6,244 bases of DNA, from the NCBI GenBank assembly GCA_010028615.1, contig RHAS01000047.1:1-6244 (forward strand). Reading direction: 5' to 3'. Numbering within the stretch: the stretch's first letter is position 1; every line of letters begins with the position of its first letter. The notes under the pieces are model-generated. The model was not told the DNA's origin. It made no database searches and was given only the letters and a program-made list of their open reading frames with translations. This document shows positions 1-4,989 of this stretch, piece after piece. A program made the translations under genes and the position numbers. The stretch comes from Actinomycetota bacterium (GTDB lineage Bacteria > Actinomycetota > Actinomycetes > Actinomycetales > Microbacteriaceae).

Positions 1-1251
1 CCCTATCGCATCTCCCCATCACTAATTCTTGAAGCTGAAAAGCTAGCCGCCGATCTTTGGGGAGCAGACCTCTGCCGCTTTGGCGTAAACGGGTCATCCG
101 GTTCTAACCACGCGGCAGTTATGGCAGTTGCCGGGCCTGGCGACAAGGTCATTGTTTCTAGAACACTGCACAAGTCTGTGCTGGTAGGCATGGTCTATGC
201 CGGAGTTATCCCAGTTTGGGTAAGGCCGGAGATAAACCCAACCACCGGGTTACCCGAGTATCTGCCGTCGACCAGACTCAAAGAGACCATTGAGGCTAAC
301 CCAGATGCCAAGGCTGTGCTAATTGGCGAGCCTTCCTATGTTGGCACCATGTCGAATATCCCGCGACTAGCCAAAGTCTGCCACGATGCAGGTATCCCGC
401 TGGTTGTTGATGCTGCTTGGGCTGCTCACTATGGTTTTCACCCAGAACTTCCTGAGCACCCACTGGCTGAAGGTGCAGACATAGTAGTAACTTCGGCTCA
501 TAAGACCTTACCTGCTTGGTCACAAGCATCCTTTGTTTTAGTTAGAGAAGGCCTAGTTGATCTAAAGCGCTTTAACAAAGCTTTTGATTCAACGCAGACC
601 ACATCGATGTCCGGAAGAATTTTGGCTTCCATTGATGCATCCAGAGCGCTACTGCAATTACACGGCTATGAGCTAATTGATCCGATTATTGATGCCACTG
701 AAAAAGGGAGAGCCACATTGGTAGCGAACGGTATCGATGTAATCGATGGTGAATACATTGACCCGCTAAAACTTGTTATCCTGCTTCCAAAAACCGGAGC
801 AGATGGCAATTTAGTAGAACAAGATCTACTAAAAGCTAACATCGATGTTGAGATGGCTAACCGAGATCTAATCATCCCGATGATTACCTTTGCGGACACT
901 CCAGAACTAATTGAAGATCTAATTCAGCGAATTATTGATTCAGTAAACAAACACCGCGGTGAGCCAAGACAGGTTGCAACAGCTGCAGCGTTTAGCATTG
1001 TCCCTGAAGTTGTCGTCTCACCTAGAGAAGCATTCTTTTCAAAGCAAGAAACTATTGCAGCCAAAGATGCAGTTGGTCGTGTTTCCGCTGAAATGATATG
1101 TCCTTACCCACCAGGGGTTCCAGTGTTATCGCCTGGAGAGCGAATCACTCAGGAAGCTCTAGATGCCTTATTCGAAGCTAGAGACTCTGGAGTCAGAATC
1201 GCTTTTGCTGCCGATAGAACCCTAGAGACTTTTGTGGTGCTACCCGAATAG
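1..1251 (+). CDS. Orn/Lys/Arg decarboxylase family protein, 5'-truncated by window edge
   Basis: PLP-dependent basic amino acid decarboxylase of aminotransferase fold type I, presumed cytosolic, converting arginine, lysine or ornithine to the matching amine. The frame is open from base 1, so the start lies outside; 416 codons are visible. Numbering visible codons, FGVNGSSG at 27-34 is the glycine/serine loop that holds the cofactor phosphate. Asp137 in DAAW should contact the pyridine nitrogen. SAHKTLPAW contains Lys168, the expected Schiff-base lysine. The C-terminal domain is complete, ending in the family-like stretch AADRTLETFVV. About 416 residues out of a usual 450-500 means only a short N-terminal part is missing. 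An ATG at 121 lies inside the conserved domain and is not the real start. Substrate cannot be decided from the sequence. The stop codon touches the stop of the convergent toxin gene, leaving no room for a terminator. Confidence 0.93.
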   Translation, partial: PYRISPSLILEAEKLAADLWGADLCRFGVNGSSGSNHAAVMAVAGPGDKVIVSRTLHKSVLVGMVYAGVIPVWVRPEINPTTGLPEYLPSTRLKETIEANPDAKAVLIGEPSYVGTMSNIPRLAKVCHDAGIPLVVDAAWAAHYGFHPELPEHPLAEGADIVVTSAHKTLPAWSQASFVLVREGLVDLKRFNKAFDSTQTTSMSGRILASIDASRALLQLHGYELIDPIIDATEKGRATLVANGIDVIDGEYIDPLKLVILLPKTGADGNLVEQDLLKANIDVEMANRDLIIPMITFADTPELIEDLIQRIIDSVNKHRGEPRQVATAAAFSIVPEVVVSPREAFFSKQETIAAKDAVGRVSAEMICPYPPGVPVLSPGERITQEALDALFEARDSGVRIAFAADRTLETFVVLPE

Positions 1252-1530
1252 TTAGGAATAGACGTTCTTTCTATGACCTGCACGAATAAGAATCAAGGTT
1301 AGAGTTTCATCCTCAACATCGATTATCAGCCGGTAATCCCCAACCCACATCTTGTAAAACGGGACCCAGTCTCCTTTCAAGGGAGTTAGGAAGTCAAGCG
1401 GATTTTCTTTTTCTGCTATTTGATGCAGCTGGTTTCGCAGTCTTAGGGCGACTGGTTTGGGAAGCCTTTTTAGTTGTTTTTCTGCTGGTGGAGTTATTTT
1501 CACTGTCCAATTTGTCGAGTCCGAGTTCAA
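1252..1530 (-). CDS. RelE/ParE-family toxin (probable mRNA interferase)
   Basis: Toxin of a type II toxin-antitoxin pair, 92 residues, the usual RelE size. Seen: an N-terminal block WTVKITPPAEKQLKRL typical of the family, the central VGDYRLII motif with Arg67, and the C-terminal GHRKNVY with Arg87, Lys88 and Tyr91. These basic and aromatic residues correspond to those that position and cut mRNA in ribosome-dependent RelE enzymes, so mRNA cleavage is the likely activity. The ParE gyrase-poison branch cannot be fully excluded. The start is TTG at 1530: it is the first possible start after an in-frame TGA, and it keeps the conserved Trp8. A GTG at 1503 is the alternative. Neither has a convincing Shine-Dalgarno sequence. 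The gene lies downstream of, and deeply overlaps, the antitoxin gene, so it should be made from the same transcript at low efficiency. Confidence 0.88.
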   Translation of the reverse strand: MNSDSTNWTVKITPPAEKQLKRLPKPVALRLRNQLHQIAEKENPLDFLTPLKGDWVPFYKMWVGDYRLIIDVEDETLTLILIRAGHRKNVYS

Positions 1531-1747
1531 TGCTGAGATCTTTCATGCTTATCATCTTTTGGTTGCGTCCCCCTGCGGCAAGATATTCGCGGATAGCCTC
1601 AAGGTCACGAAGGTCCTCTTCAAACTCTTCTATGCCTCTGAGAATCAGCTCTCGGATGAAGTAAGACTTCGGCCTTCCACTTTTCTCCGCGAGGTTGTCG
1701 ATTCGAGCTTTCAAATCATCGGAAAGCCTGACGGTTACCATGGCCAT
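1394..1747 (-). CDS. RelB/CopG-like ribbon-helix-helix antitoxin with long basic tail
   Basis: Antitoxin and probable autorepressor of the TA pair, 117 residues. Residues 3-45 form a ribbon-helix-helix unit: DNA-contacting strand MVTVRL, helix A from SDDLKARIDNLAEKSG, then GRPKSYFIRELILRGIEE as helix B. Residues 46-78, ending SMKDLSIELGLD, resemble the toxin-neutralising segment of RelB-type proteins, which usually stop near here at about 80 residues. This protein continues for some 39 residues rich in Lys, Ser, Thr, Ala and Arg (residues 79-117), encoded entirely over the first part of the toxin gene in another frame. The ATG at 1747 has AGGAGA (1758-1753) five bases upstream; a second ATG at 1741 is possible but too far from that site. 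The tail may be a stop-loss extension with no function, or a disordered DNA- or RNA-binding arm. Confidence 0.88.
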   Translation of the reverse strand: MAMVTVRLSDDLKARIDNLAEKSGRPKSYFIRELILRGIEEFEEDLRDLEAIREYLAAGGRNQKMISMKDLSIELGLDKLDSENNSTSRKTTKKASQTSRPKTAKPAASNSRKRKSA

Positions 1748-1757
1748 AATTGTCTCC

Positions 1758-1775
1758 TGTATTACATGTATTACA
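1758..1775. promoter_or_regulatory. Probable antitoxin operator: two tandem TGTATTACA sites
   Basis: TGTATTACA occurs twice with no gap (1758-1766 and 1767-1775). Each copy is itself a palindrome around its central base (TGTA-T-TACA). Tandem short palindromes are the usual operator form for ribbon-helix-helix repressors. The site lies between the antitoxin -10 box and its ribosome binding site, covering the expected transcription start, so binding should block transcription of the TA pair (autoregulation). The binding protein is inferred, not shown. Confidence 0.7.
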
Positions 1776-1779
1776 AATG

Positions 1780-1808
1780 ACTATAAGCCTAACTGTTGAT
1801 AACCACAA
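1780..1808 (-). promoter_or_regulatory. Promoter of the toxin-antitoxin operon
   Basis: On the minus strand, TTGTGG (1808-1803) and TATAGT (1785-1780) are separated by exactly 17 bases. The -10 box matches TATAAT at five of six bases and the -35 box shares TTG. The predicted start at about 1773 falls within the tandem operator. The leader to the ATG at 1747 is about 25 bases and includes the AGGAGA ribosome binding site. Confidence 0.6.
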
Positions 1809-1827
1809 GGCCAATTCGGTCTGGGAA

Positions 1828-1853
1828 TAAATGTCAGTGGTTGCTGGTTTACT
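1828..1853 (+). promoter_or_regulatory. PafBC-type (RecA-independent) DNA-damage promoter, copy 1
   Basis: TAAATGTCAGTGG (1828-1840) matches the core of the mycobacterial motif tTGTCRGTGg. Eight bases after TGTCAGTG comes TTTACT (1848-1853), a weak -10 that fits T....T of TAnnnT but lacks the A. The expected start at about 1860 would give a leader of some 36 bases to the TTG at 1896. The same 13 bases recur at 2280-2292. Confidence 0.6.
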
Positions 1854-1895
1854 TACTACTCCAAAAGCTTTTACAAACTTCGAAAGGACAACAAA

Positions 1896-2180
1896 TTGAG
1901 TTACAACGCAGCAAAATACCAGAAGCCTAAGGCAAGCAAGCATAACCAGAAGTGCACCCTGACCCCGGATAAGATTCGCTACCGCGATCCTAAGGAGGCT
2001 CAGCGAGCACTATCTATGTTCCGCACCCGTCGCAAGAAGGACATCGCCAGAAAAGGTCAGTCCCGTTACCTGCACGATAGCTATTACCTCTGCGACGGTT
2101 GCAACGGCTACCACCTAACCAAGCAGGTACCAGGTCAAGGCCCACATGCCAGAGCCATACATTTTGAATTGGCTTCATAA
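1896..2180 (+). CDS. Small basic protein with CxxCxxxH zinc-type motif, function unknown
   Basis: A 94-residue, strongly basic protein of the kind seen in actinobacteria and their phages. Cys66-x2-Cys69-x3-His73 in YYLCDGCNGYHLT, together with Cys20 (or His16), could bind one zinc ion. The middle, residues 26-60, is rich in Arg and Lys and is probably helical (PKEAQRALSMFRTRRKK), which suggests nucleic acid contact. The start is TTG at 1896, supported by AAAGGA at 1883-1888 with seven bases of spacing; no ATG or GTG gives a comparable arrangement. It stands alone between the divergent TA module and the TPR gene, with a DNA-damage type promoter before it and a hairpin after it. No signal peptide or membrane segment. 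I do not recognise a named family, and the zinc site and nucleic acid role are inferences. Confidence 0.8.
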   Translation: MSYNAAKYQKPKASKHNQKCTLTPDKIRYRDPKEAQRALSMFRTRRKKDIARKGQSRYLHDSYYLCDGCNGYHLTKQVPGQGPHARAIHFELAS

Positions 2181-2188
2181 CTCGGGAA

Positions 2189-2212
2189 GAAACTGCAACA
2201 CAAAGCAGTTTC
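2189..2212 (+). terminator. Hairpin after the small zinc-motif gene, possible terminator
   Basis: GAAACTGC (2189-2196) and GCAGTTTC (2205-2212) form a perfect 8-bp stem with an 8-base loop, starting 8 bases after the stop at 2180. There is no run of T after it, so intrinsic termination would be weak. It may instead protect the 3' end of the transcript. Confidence 0.45.
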
Positions 2213-2243
2213 AAATACTAGCTTCACTTCTTGGGCAAAGAAT

Positions 2244-2264
2244 TTGCTGAATATTATTTAGCAA
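2244..2264. repeat. Inverted repeat, AT-rich 9-bp hairpin
   Basis: TTGCTGAAT (2244-2252) pairs with ATTTAGCAA (2256-2264) with one G-T wobble and a 3-base loop. It lies between the first hairpin and the next promoter and lacks a T-run. It could be a second terminator or a binding site; nothing in the sequence decides. Confidence 0.4.
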
Positions 2265-2279
2265 GCGGCGTGTCTAGGT

Positions 2280-2305
2280 TAAATGTCAGTGGAGTGTTAG
2301 ACAAT
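2280..2305 (+). promoter_or_regulatory. PafBC-type DNA-damage promoter, copy 2 (TPR gene)
   Basis: TAAATGTCAGTGG (2280-2292) is identical to copy 1. Eight bases after TGTCAGTG comes GACAAT (2300-2305), which matches TATAAT at four of six positions and keeps the A and final T of TAnnnT. A start near 2312 gives a leader of about 70 bases. An imperfect hairpin (GGAGTGTTA 2291-2299 with TAACTCTCC 2305-2313, one mismatch) spans the spacer and -10 box. Confidence 0.62.
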
Positions 2306-2381
2306 AACTCTCCAACACAAAATCCCAAACCCCTAGGGCTTAATTTGGCAACCCAAATAAGTCGGAACCTTGGAGAAATTT

Positions 2382-3860
2382 ATGAGCTTTAACTTTGGTA
2401 ACGAAGATCCCGACGAACTTTGGCAGGAATTCGGTAATCCAAACACACCATGGCCGGCCAAGATTGATATTCTTTTCAAACTCGCCGCCATCGCTTATCA
2501 CGAACGCACCTACAGAATTGAAATCCAGTATTTAGAGAGCGCACTTGAGATTGCCAAGGAGCACAACCTCGAGAGCGAAAGAAACCGCACACTCCTAGCA
2601 TTATCGCTGCGCGTCGCAGACGGCCTAGGCGACCCAAAGCGGGCTATTTCTTATGCCGATGAACTAATCAGCTATTACCCATCGTTCCAACCCGACGTTG
2701 AGGTCTTAGAGCGCATGGGAACTGTCCGTCTAAACAAAGCCACAGCTCTGATGAAACTAAAGCGCTATGCCGAGGCTACCTACGAACTAAAGCTAGTTCT
2801 CGAGTATGCCGAATTTATTTCTGATCTTCCAGAAACCGCGCTGGCTAACTTGAACCTAATGCGCTGCTATATCGAGCTAGACGATCTTGAAAGAGCTAAA
2901 CAGCACGGAGAAGTTGCTAGAGAGCTGTATCAAGATCACAGCCAACTTATTTCGCTGTGTGAAGTTGATCGCCTATTTGCCAGAATTTCTATGCTTGAGG
3001 GTAATCCACTAAAGGCCAAAGAAGACCTTGAGGAGATTAGAGCCCTAGAGCAGCGTATCTACAAGGCTTCTAGCCCGGAAACCAAGCTCTACCTAGGCAG
3101 AGCCTTGATGTTACTAGGCCTAACTGGCAAGGCCATCAAGACCCTCGAGCGCTTAGTAGACCAGAGCGTAAAACCCTGGAGCAACGAGTTTGAGGTTGCC
3201 CTGATTGCTGCCGAGTGGGTAGAGCAGTGCTATTTGGACGAGGGAAACACCGAAGGTGCTGCCCGGATTGCGGTTTTGCGCAGAGCACTAAGAAAAAGAG
3301 TGCCGGGCGGATCTCGCCAAGAGGTCGAAGAAGGTATTTCGGAGGTCCAGCACCTTCGCTCATCCGGCCAGAAGGACATTGCGGTCAGCCTAGCTAAAAC
3401 TTTGCTTGAGAAAGCCAATAAAGCTGGGGATTTGAATCTGCGTTGGAAAATGATTCACGAGATGGTCATCACACTTTGGGAGTTTGGCGACTATCTGGGA
3501 ATCGCAGAGATCTGGGATGAGATCTCGCACGAAGCTCTGAACATGCAGGATGAAATCGTAATTGATCTCAAGAATCGCTTTACCAATGCACTACGTAACG
3601 TCGGTCGTTTTGAAGAGTCACTTCTTCTAAATGATGAAGTTATGACGGATATCAGAATCAAGGATGACCCGTTGCAGCAGGCATTTGCCGTTGAAAATGC
3701 AGCTCGCATCCACAAGGATCTTCGTCACACCGCTGAGGCAAAGAAGCTAAAAGATCGTTCAGTCGAGGCATACCTTGAACTAGGCGATTCACAGCGCGCT
3801 CTGGGCATCATCCACTACTTCGGTAAACGCAGAGGAAATCGCGGCGAGGGTAGAGGGTAA
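2382..3860 (+). CDS. TPR-type helical repeat protein, function unknown
   Basis: A 492-residue soluble protein built almost wholly of paired amphipathic helices with the TPR pattern of small and large residues. Examples are ALMKLKRYAEATYEL (about residues 120-134), RCYIELDDLERAKQHG, RALMLLGLTGKAIKTLERL and RNVGRFEESLLLND. Repeats run from about residue 25 to 475, followed by a basic, glycine-rich tail KRRGNRGEGRG. No enzymatic motif, signal peptide or membrane segment is visible, so a protein-binding scaffold or sensor is likely. The start chosen is ATG 2382, with TGGAGA at 2371-2376 five bases upstream. A TTG at 2370 is in frame but overlaps that ribosome binding site. It has its own DNA-damage type promoter, and the next operon begins with a third copy. 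TPR proteins act in regulation, secretion and defence systems, and the sequence alone does not choose between them. Confidence 0.88.
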   Translation: MSFNFGNEDPDELWQEFGNPNTPWPAKIDILFKLAAIAYHERTYRIEIQYLESALEIAKEHNLESERNRTLLALSLRVADGLGDPKRAISYADELISYYPSFQPDVEVLERMGTVRLNKATALMKLKRYAEATYELKLVLEYAEFISDLPETALANLNLMRCYIELDDLERAKQHGEVARELYQDHSQLISLCEVDRLFARISMLEGNPLKAKEDLEEIRALEQRIYKASSPETKLYLGRALMLLGLTGKAIKTLERLVDQSVKPWSNEFEVALIAAEWVEQCYLDEGNTEGAARIAVLRRALRKRVPGGSRQEVEEGISEVQHLRSSGQKDIAVSLAKTLLEKANKAGDLNLRWKMIHEMVITLWEFGDYLGIAEIWDEISHEALNMQDEIVIDLKNRFTNALRNVGRFEESLLLNDEVMTDIRIKDDPLQQAFAVENAARIHKDLRHTAEAKKLKDRSVEAYLELGDSQRALGIIHYFGKRRGNRGEGRG

Positions 3861-3866
3861 GCGCTT

Positions 3867-3897
3867 CCCACGCTGACACTTGCAATGTCAGTGCGGG
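3867..3897 (+). terminator. Hairpin after the TPR gene, overlapping the next promoter
   Basis: CCCACGCTGACA (3867-3878) pairs with TGTCAGTGCGGG (3886-3897) over 12 positions with one A-C mismatch and one G-T wobble, loop of 7. It starts seven bases after the stop at 3860 and has no T-run. Its 3' arm is the TGTCAGTG core of the third DNA-damage promoter, so one sequence may both end the TPR transcript and drive the next operon. Confidence 0.45.
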
Positions 3898-3907
3898 GAT
3901 GTAACAT
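3884..3907 (+). promoter_or_regulatory. PafBC-type DNA-damage promoter, copy 3 (triplicate operon)
   Basis: AATGTCAGTG (3884-3893), eight bases, then TAACAT (3902-3907), a full match to the TAnnnT box. This is the best of the three copies. The expected start near 3914 gives a leader of about 170 bases before the first gene of the operon at 4083. The two upstream T bases of the mycobacterial consensus (TTGTC) read AATGTC in all three copies. Confidence 0.68.
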
Positions 3908-4042
3908 ACATTCATAACTAAATAGTTTCTGTTGAGCTGAGCAATCAGCAAAGAAGAGAGCAACCTGCCTCCCATCGGTAAGGTGCCAAGCAACAAACAA
4001 ACGCAACAGACCAAAACACAACCGTGTTAGGTAAACCAAGAT

Positions 4043-4058
4043 GGGGCAGTAATGCCCC
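4043..4058 (+). promoter_or_regulatory. Leader hairpin A (leaves the ribosome binding site free)
   Basis: GGGGCA (4043-4048) and TGCCCC (4053-4058) form a perfect 6-bp stem closed by GTAA, a GNRA-type tetraloop. When this forms, TGCCCC cannot pair with the downstream GGGGCA, so the AAGGGG site before 4083 stays open. No T-run follows, so it is not a standard terminator. Confidence 0.6.
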
Positions 4059-4081
4059 GACTACCAAGAAGGGGCATTACT
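4048..4081 (+). promoter_or_regulatory. Leader hairpin B (buries the ribosome binding site)
   Basis: AGTAATGCCCC (4048-4058) is an exact 11-base complement of GGGGCATTACT (4071-4081), with a 12-base loop. The right arm holds most of the AAGGGG (4069-4074) ribosome binding site and ends two bases before the ATG at 4083. It shares TGCCCC with hairpin A, so the two folds exclude each other. This is the geometry of a translational on/off switch. Confidence 0.62.
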
Positions 4082-4090
4082 TATGTCTGA
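4052..4090 (+). CDS. Possible 12-codon upstream ORF overlapping the first CxCG gene
   Basis: ATG at 4052 opens a frame coding MPRLPRRGITYV, with TGA at 4088-4090, eight bases into the next gene. GGGG (4043-4046) sits five bases upstream as a possible ribosome binding site, inside hairpin A. A three-codon frame (ATG 4041, TAA 4050-4052) ends on the same TAATG. Ribosomes reading this ORF would melt hairpin B and deliver themselves to 4083. It is short and could easily be chance. Confidence 0.3.
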   Translation: MPRLPRRGITYV

Positions 4091-4583
4091 AGAAATAAAG
4101 TGGCAATACTTGCCAGCCGAGACTGATCTTGAGAACAAGATCAAACAAACCGAAGCAGAGCACTACAGGAAAACCAGAGTTAGCGTCGTCGAGCACTGGG
4201 GTATTGACAGCCGACTGATGAAGCTAAAAGCAATCCTGCAAGATCAAAAAGACAATCTGCACTCCATGGTTGAATTCGGTGTTTGTAGTTGTGGCCTGCA
4301 GATGCTCGATGACGTGGTTTCTTTGCCTGTAGCTTTGGTTACCTCACGCCATCACCGCAATCACATCACCTTGGAACCAGAGTTTCCTGTATTTAGGGGA
4401 CTGGTCGGTAGAAGGCTCTATTCCTTGGGGCCAGAGAAGGGCAAAATAGATGCCGCTTGGGACCTACTGATACTCAGGTATGTGAATGGTAAACATGACG
4501 GTTTTCGATTCATTCCAAGCACCTGGACAGTGCACAAAGATTCAGTCGTCGACTTCAGCAAGAAGGAGAGCCTGAATGACTGA
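4083..4583 (+). CDS. CxCG/HxxH small protein, paralogue 1 of 3, function unknown
   Basis: First of three related genes, 166 residues, soluble. The shared core has NLHS at 58-61, Cys68-x-Cys70-Gly-Leu, RHHRNH with His91 and His94, and FRGLVGRR at 104-111. It ends with AAWDLLI, where paralogues 2 and 3 have PVD..WD. Cys68, Cys70, His91 and His94 are spaced C-x-C-x20-H-x2-H and could bind a metal, probably zinc; His60 is a further conserved candidate. Upstream of the core, VSVVEHWG (33-40) is shared with paralogue 2. About 35 residues after the core, ending KKESLND, are unique to this copy. The ATG at 4083 is preceded by AAGGGG at 4069-4074, which lies in a competing hairpin. The metal site is inferred from conservation; I recognise no named family. 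Confidence 0.82.
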   Translation: MSEEIKWQYLPAETDLENKIKQTEAEHYRKTRVSVVEHWGIDSRLMKLKAILQDQKDNLHSMVEFGVCSCGLQMLDDVVSLPVALVTSRHHRNHITLEPEFPVFRGLVGRRLYSLGPEKGKIDAAWDLLILRYVNGKHDGFRFIPSTWTVHKDSVVDFSKKESLND

Positions 4584-4989
4584 AATCATCTACACCGATA
4601 AGTTCACAAACCCAACTGCCAAGCTTGGTAACTTACGTAACGAGTTCTTTCCTAATGGAAATACCTCAGTTGTAGCTGGCTGGGGATATGAAACTGCTAA
4701 ATCTAAACTCCAGGCTGTTCAGCTAGATATCTATGAGAACCTGCACTCACTAATCGAAGAAGATACCTGCAGCTGTGGATTGGTAATAAACCTTGAAGTC
4801 CATTCAGACCTAGATGCAATCCTAAGAGCACCCGGTCATCGAGACCACGTGACTCTCAAGCAGCTTAGCTATGTGACTTTTAGGGGAAAAGTAAATAAGC
4901 GGCTATGGGGTCTAAACGGTACCCATCCAGTTGATTTGAAGTGGGACAGGATCGTGAAACTACATTTTCCAGTCATAGAGGTGGGTTAA
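4576..4989 (+). CDS. CxCG/HxxH small protein, paralogue 2 of 3, function unknown
   Basis: Second paralogue, 137 residues, soluble. It carries ENLHSLIEE at 54-62, Cys65-x-Cys67-Gly-Leu, GHRDH with His88 and His91 (C-x-C-x20-H-x2-H as in paralogue 1), FRGKVNKR at 102-109, and HPVDLKWD near the end. The region before the core (TSVVAGWG, 30-37) aligns with paralogue 1. Translation is coupled: its ATG at 4576 overlaps the end of paralogue 1 by eight bases (ATGACTGA). AAGGAG at 4563-4568 is a strong ribosome binding site seven bases upstream. Nucleotide similarity to its neighbours is only patchy, so the duplication is old and the conserved protein motifs reflect selection. The function is not recognised. 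Confidence 0.83.
   Translation: MTEIIYTDKFTNPTAKLGNLRNEFFPNGNTSVVAGWGYETAKSKLQAVQLDIYENLHSLIEEDTCSCGLVINLEVHSDLDAILRAPGHRDHVTLKQLSYVTFRGKVNKRLWGLNGTHPVDLKWDRIVKLHFPVIEVG

Larger units (their letters stand above)
3914..4082 (+). promoter_or_regulatory. Structured 5' leader of the CxCG operon, candidate cis-regulatory RNA
   Basis: About 170 bases between the predicted start and the ATG at 4083. It contains a small hairpin GCTGA/TCAGC closed by a GCAA tetraloop (3936-3949), then an A- and C-rich, probably unfolded stretch (about 3988-4023). Last come two competing hairpins at 4043-4058 and 4048-4081 that decide access to the ribosome binding site. It matches no riboswitch class that I can recognise. 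The left edge depends on the promoter call. Confidence 0.5.

Noticed and set aside
1457..1780. + strand open frame opposite the TA genes
   Set aside because: It lies antisense to two well-supported genes, lacks family features, and its sequence is explained by the complementary coding frames.
2370..2381. TTG at 2370 as start of the TPR gene
   Set aside because: It overlaps the TGGAGA ribosome binding site that correctly serves ATG 2382, and it has no site of its own.
3136..3715. Several open frames on both strands inside the TPR gene
   Set aside because: Low-complexity translations with no ribosome binding sites; shadows of a long, well-supported helical repeat gene.
3983..4030. 15-codon leader peptide frame (GTG to TAG), rich in Gln, Thr and Lys
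   Set aside because: No ribosome binding site at a useful distance, and the A/C-rich sequence makes such a composition trivial. Its stop lies 12 bases before hairpin A, so it was considered, but the support is too weak.
3808..4039. Minus-strand frames across the TPR 3' end and the leader
   Set aside because: They have no credible ribosome binding site or protein features, and the region is better explained by the promoter and leader on the + strand.
4043..4058. Hairpin A as an intrinsic terminator
   Set aside because: No T-run follows, and the complementary downstream copy at the ribosome binding site favours a translational role.
4941..4988. GTG at 4941 as start of paralogue 3
   Set aside because: No ribosome binding site, and the added residues just read the end of paralogue 2 in another frame. 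ATG 4989 has GAGGTG and a TAATG junction.
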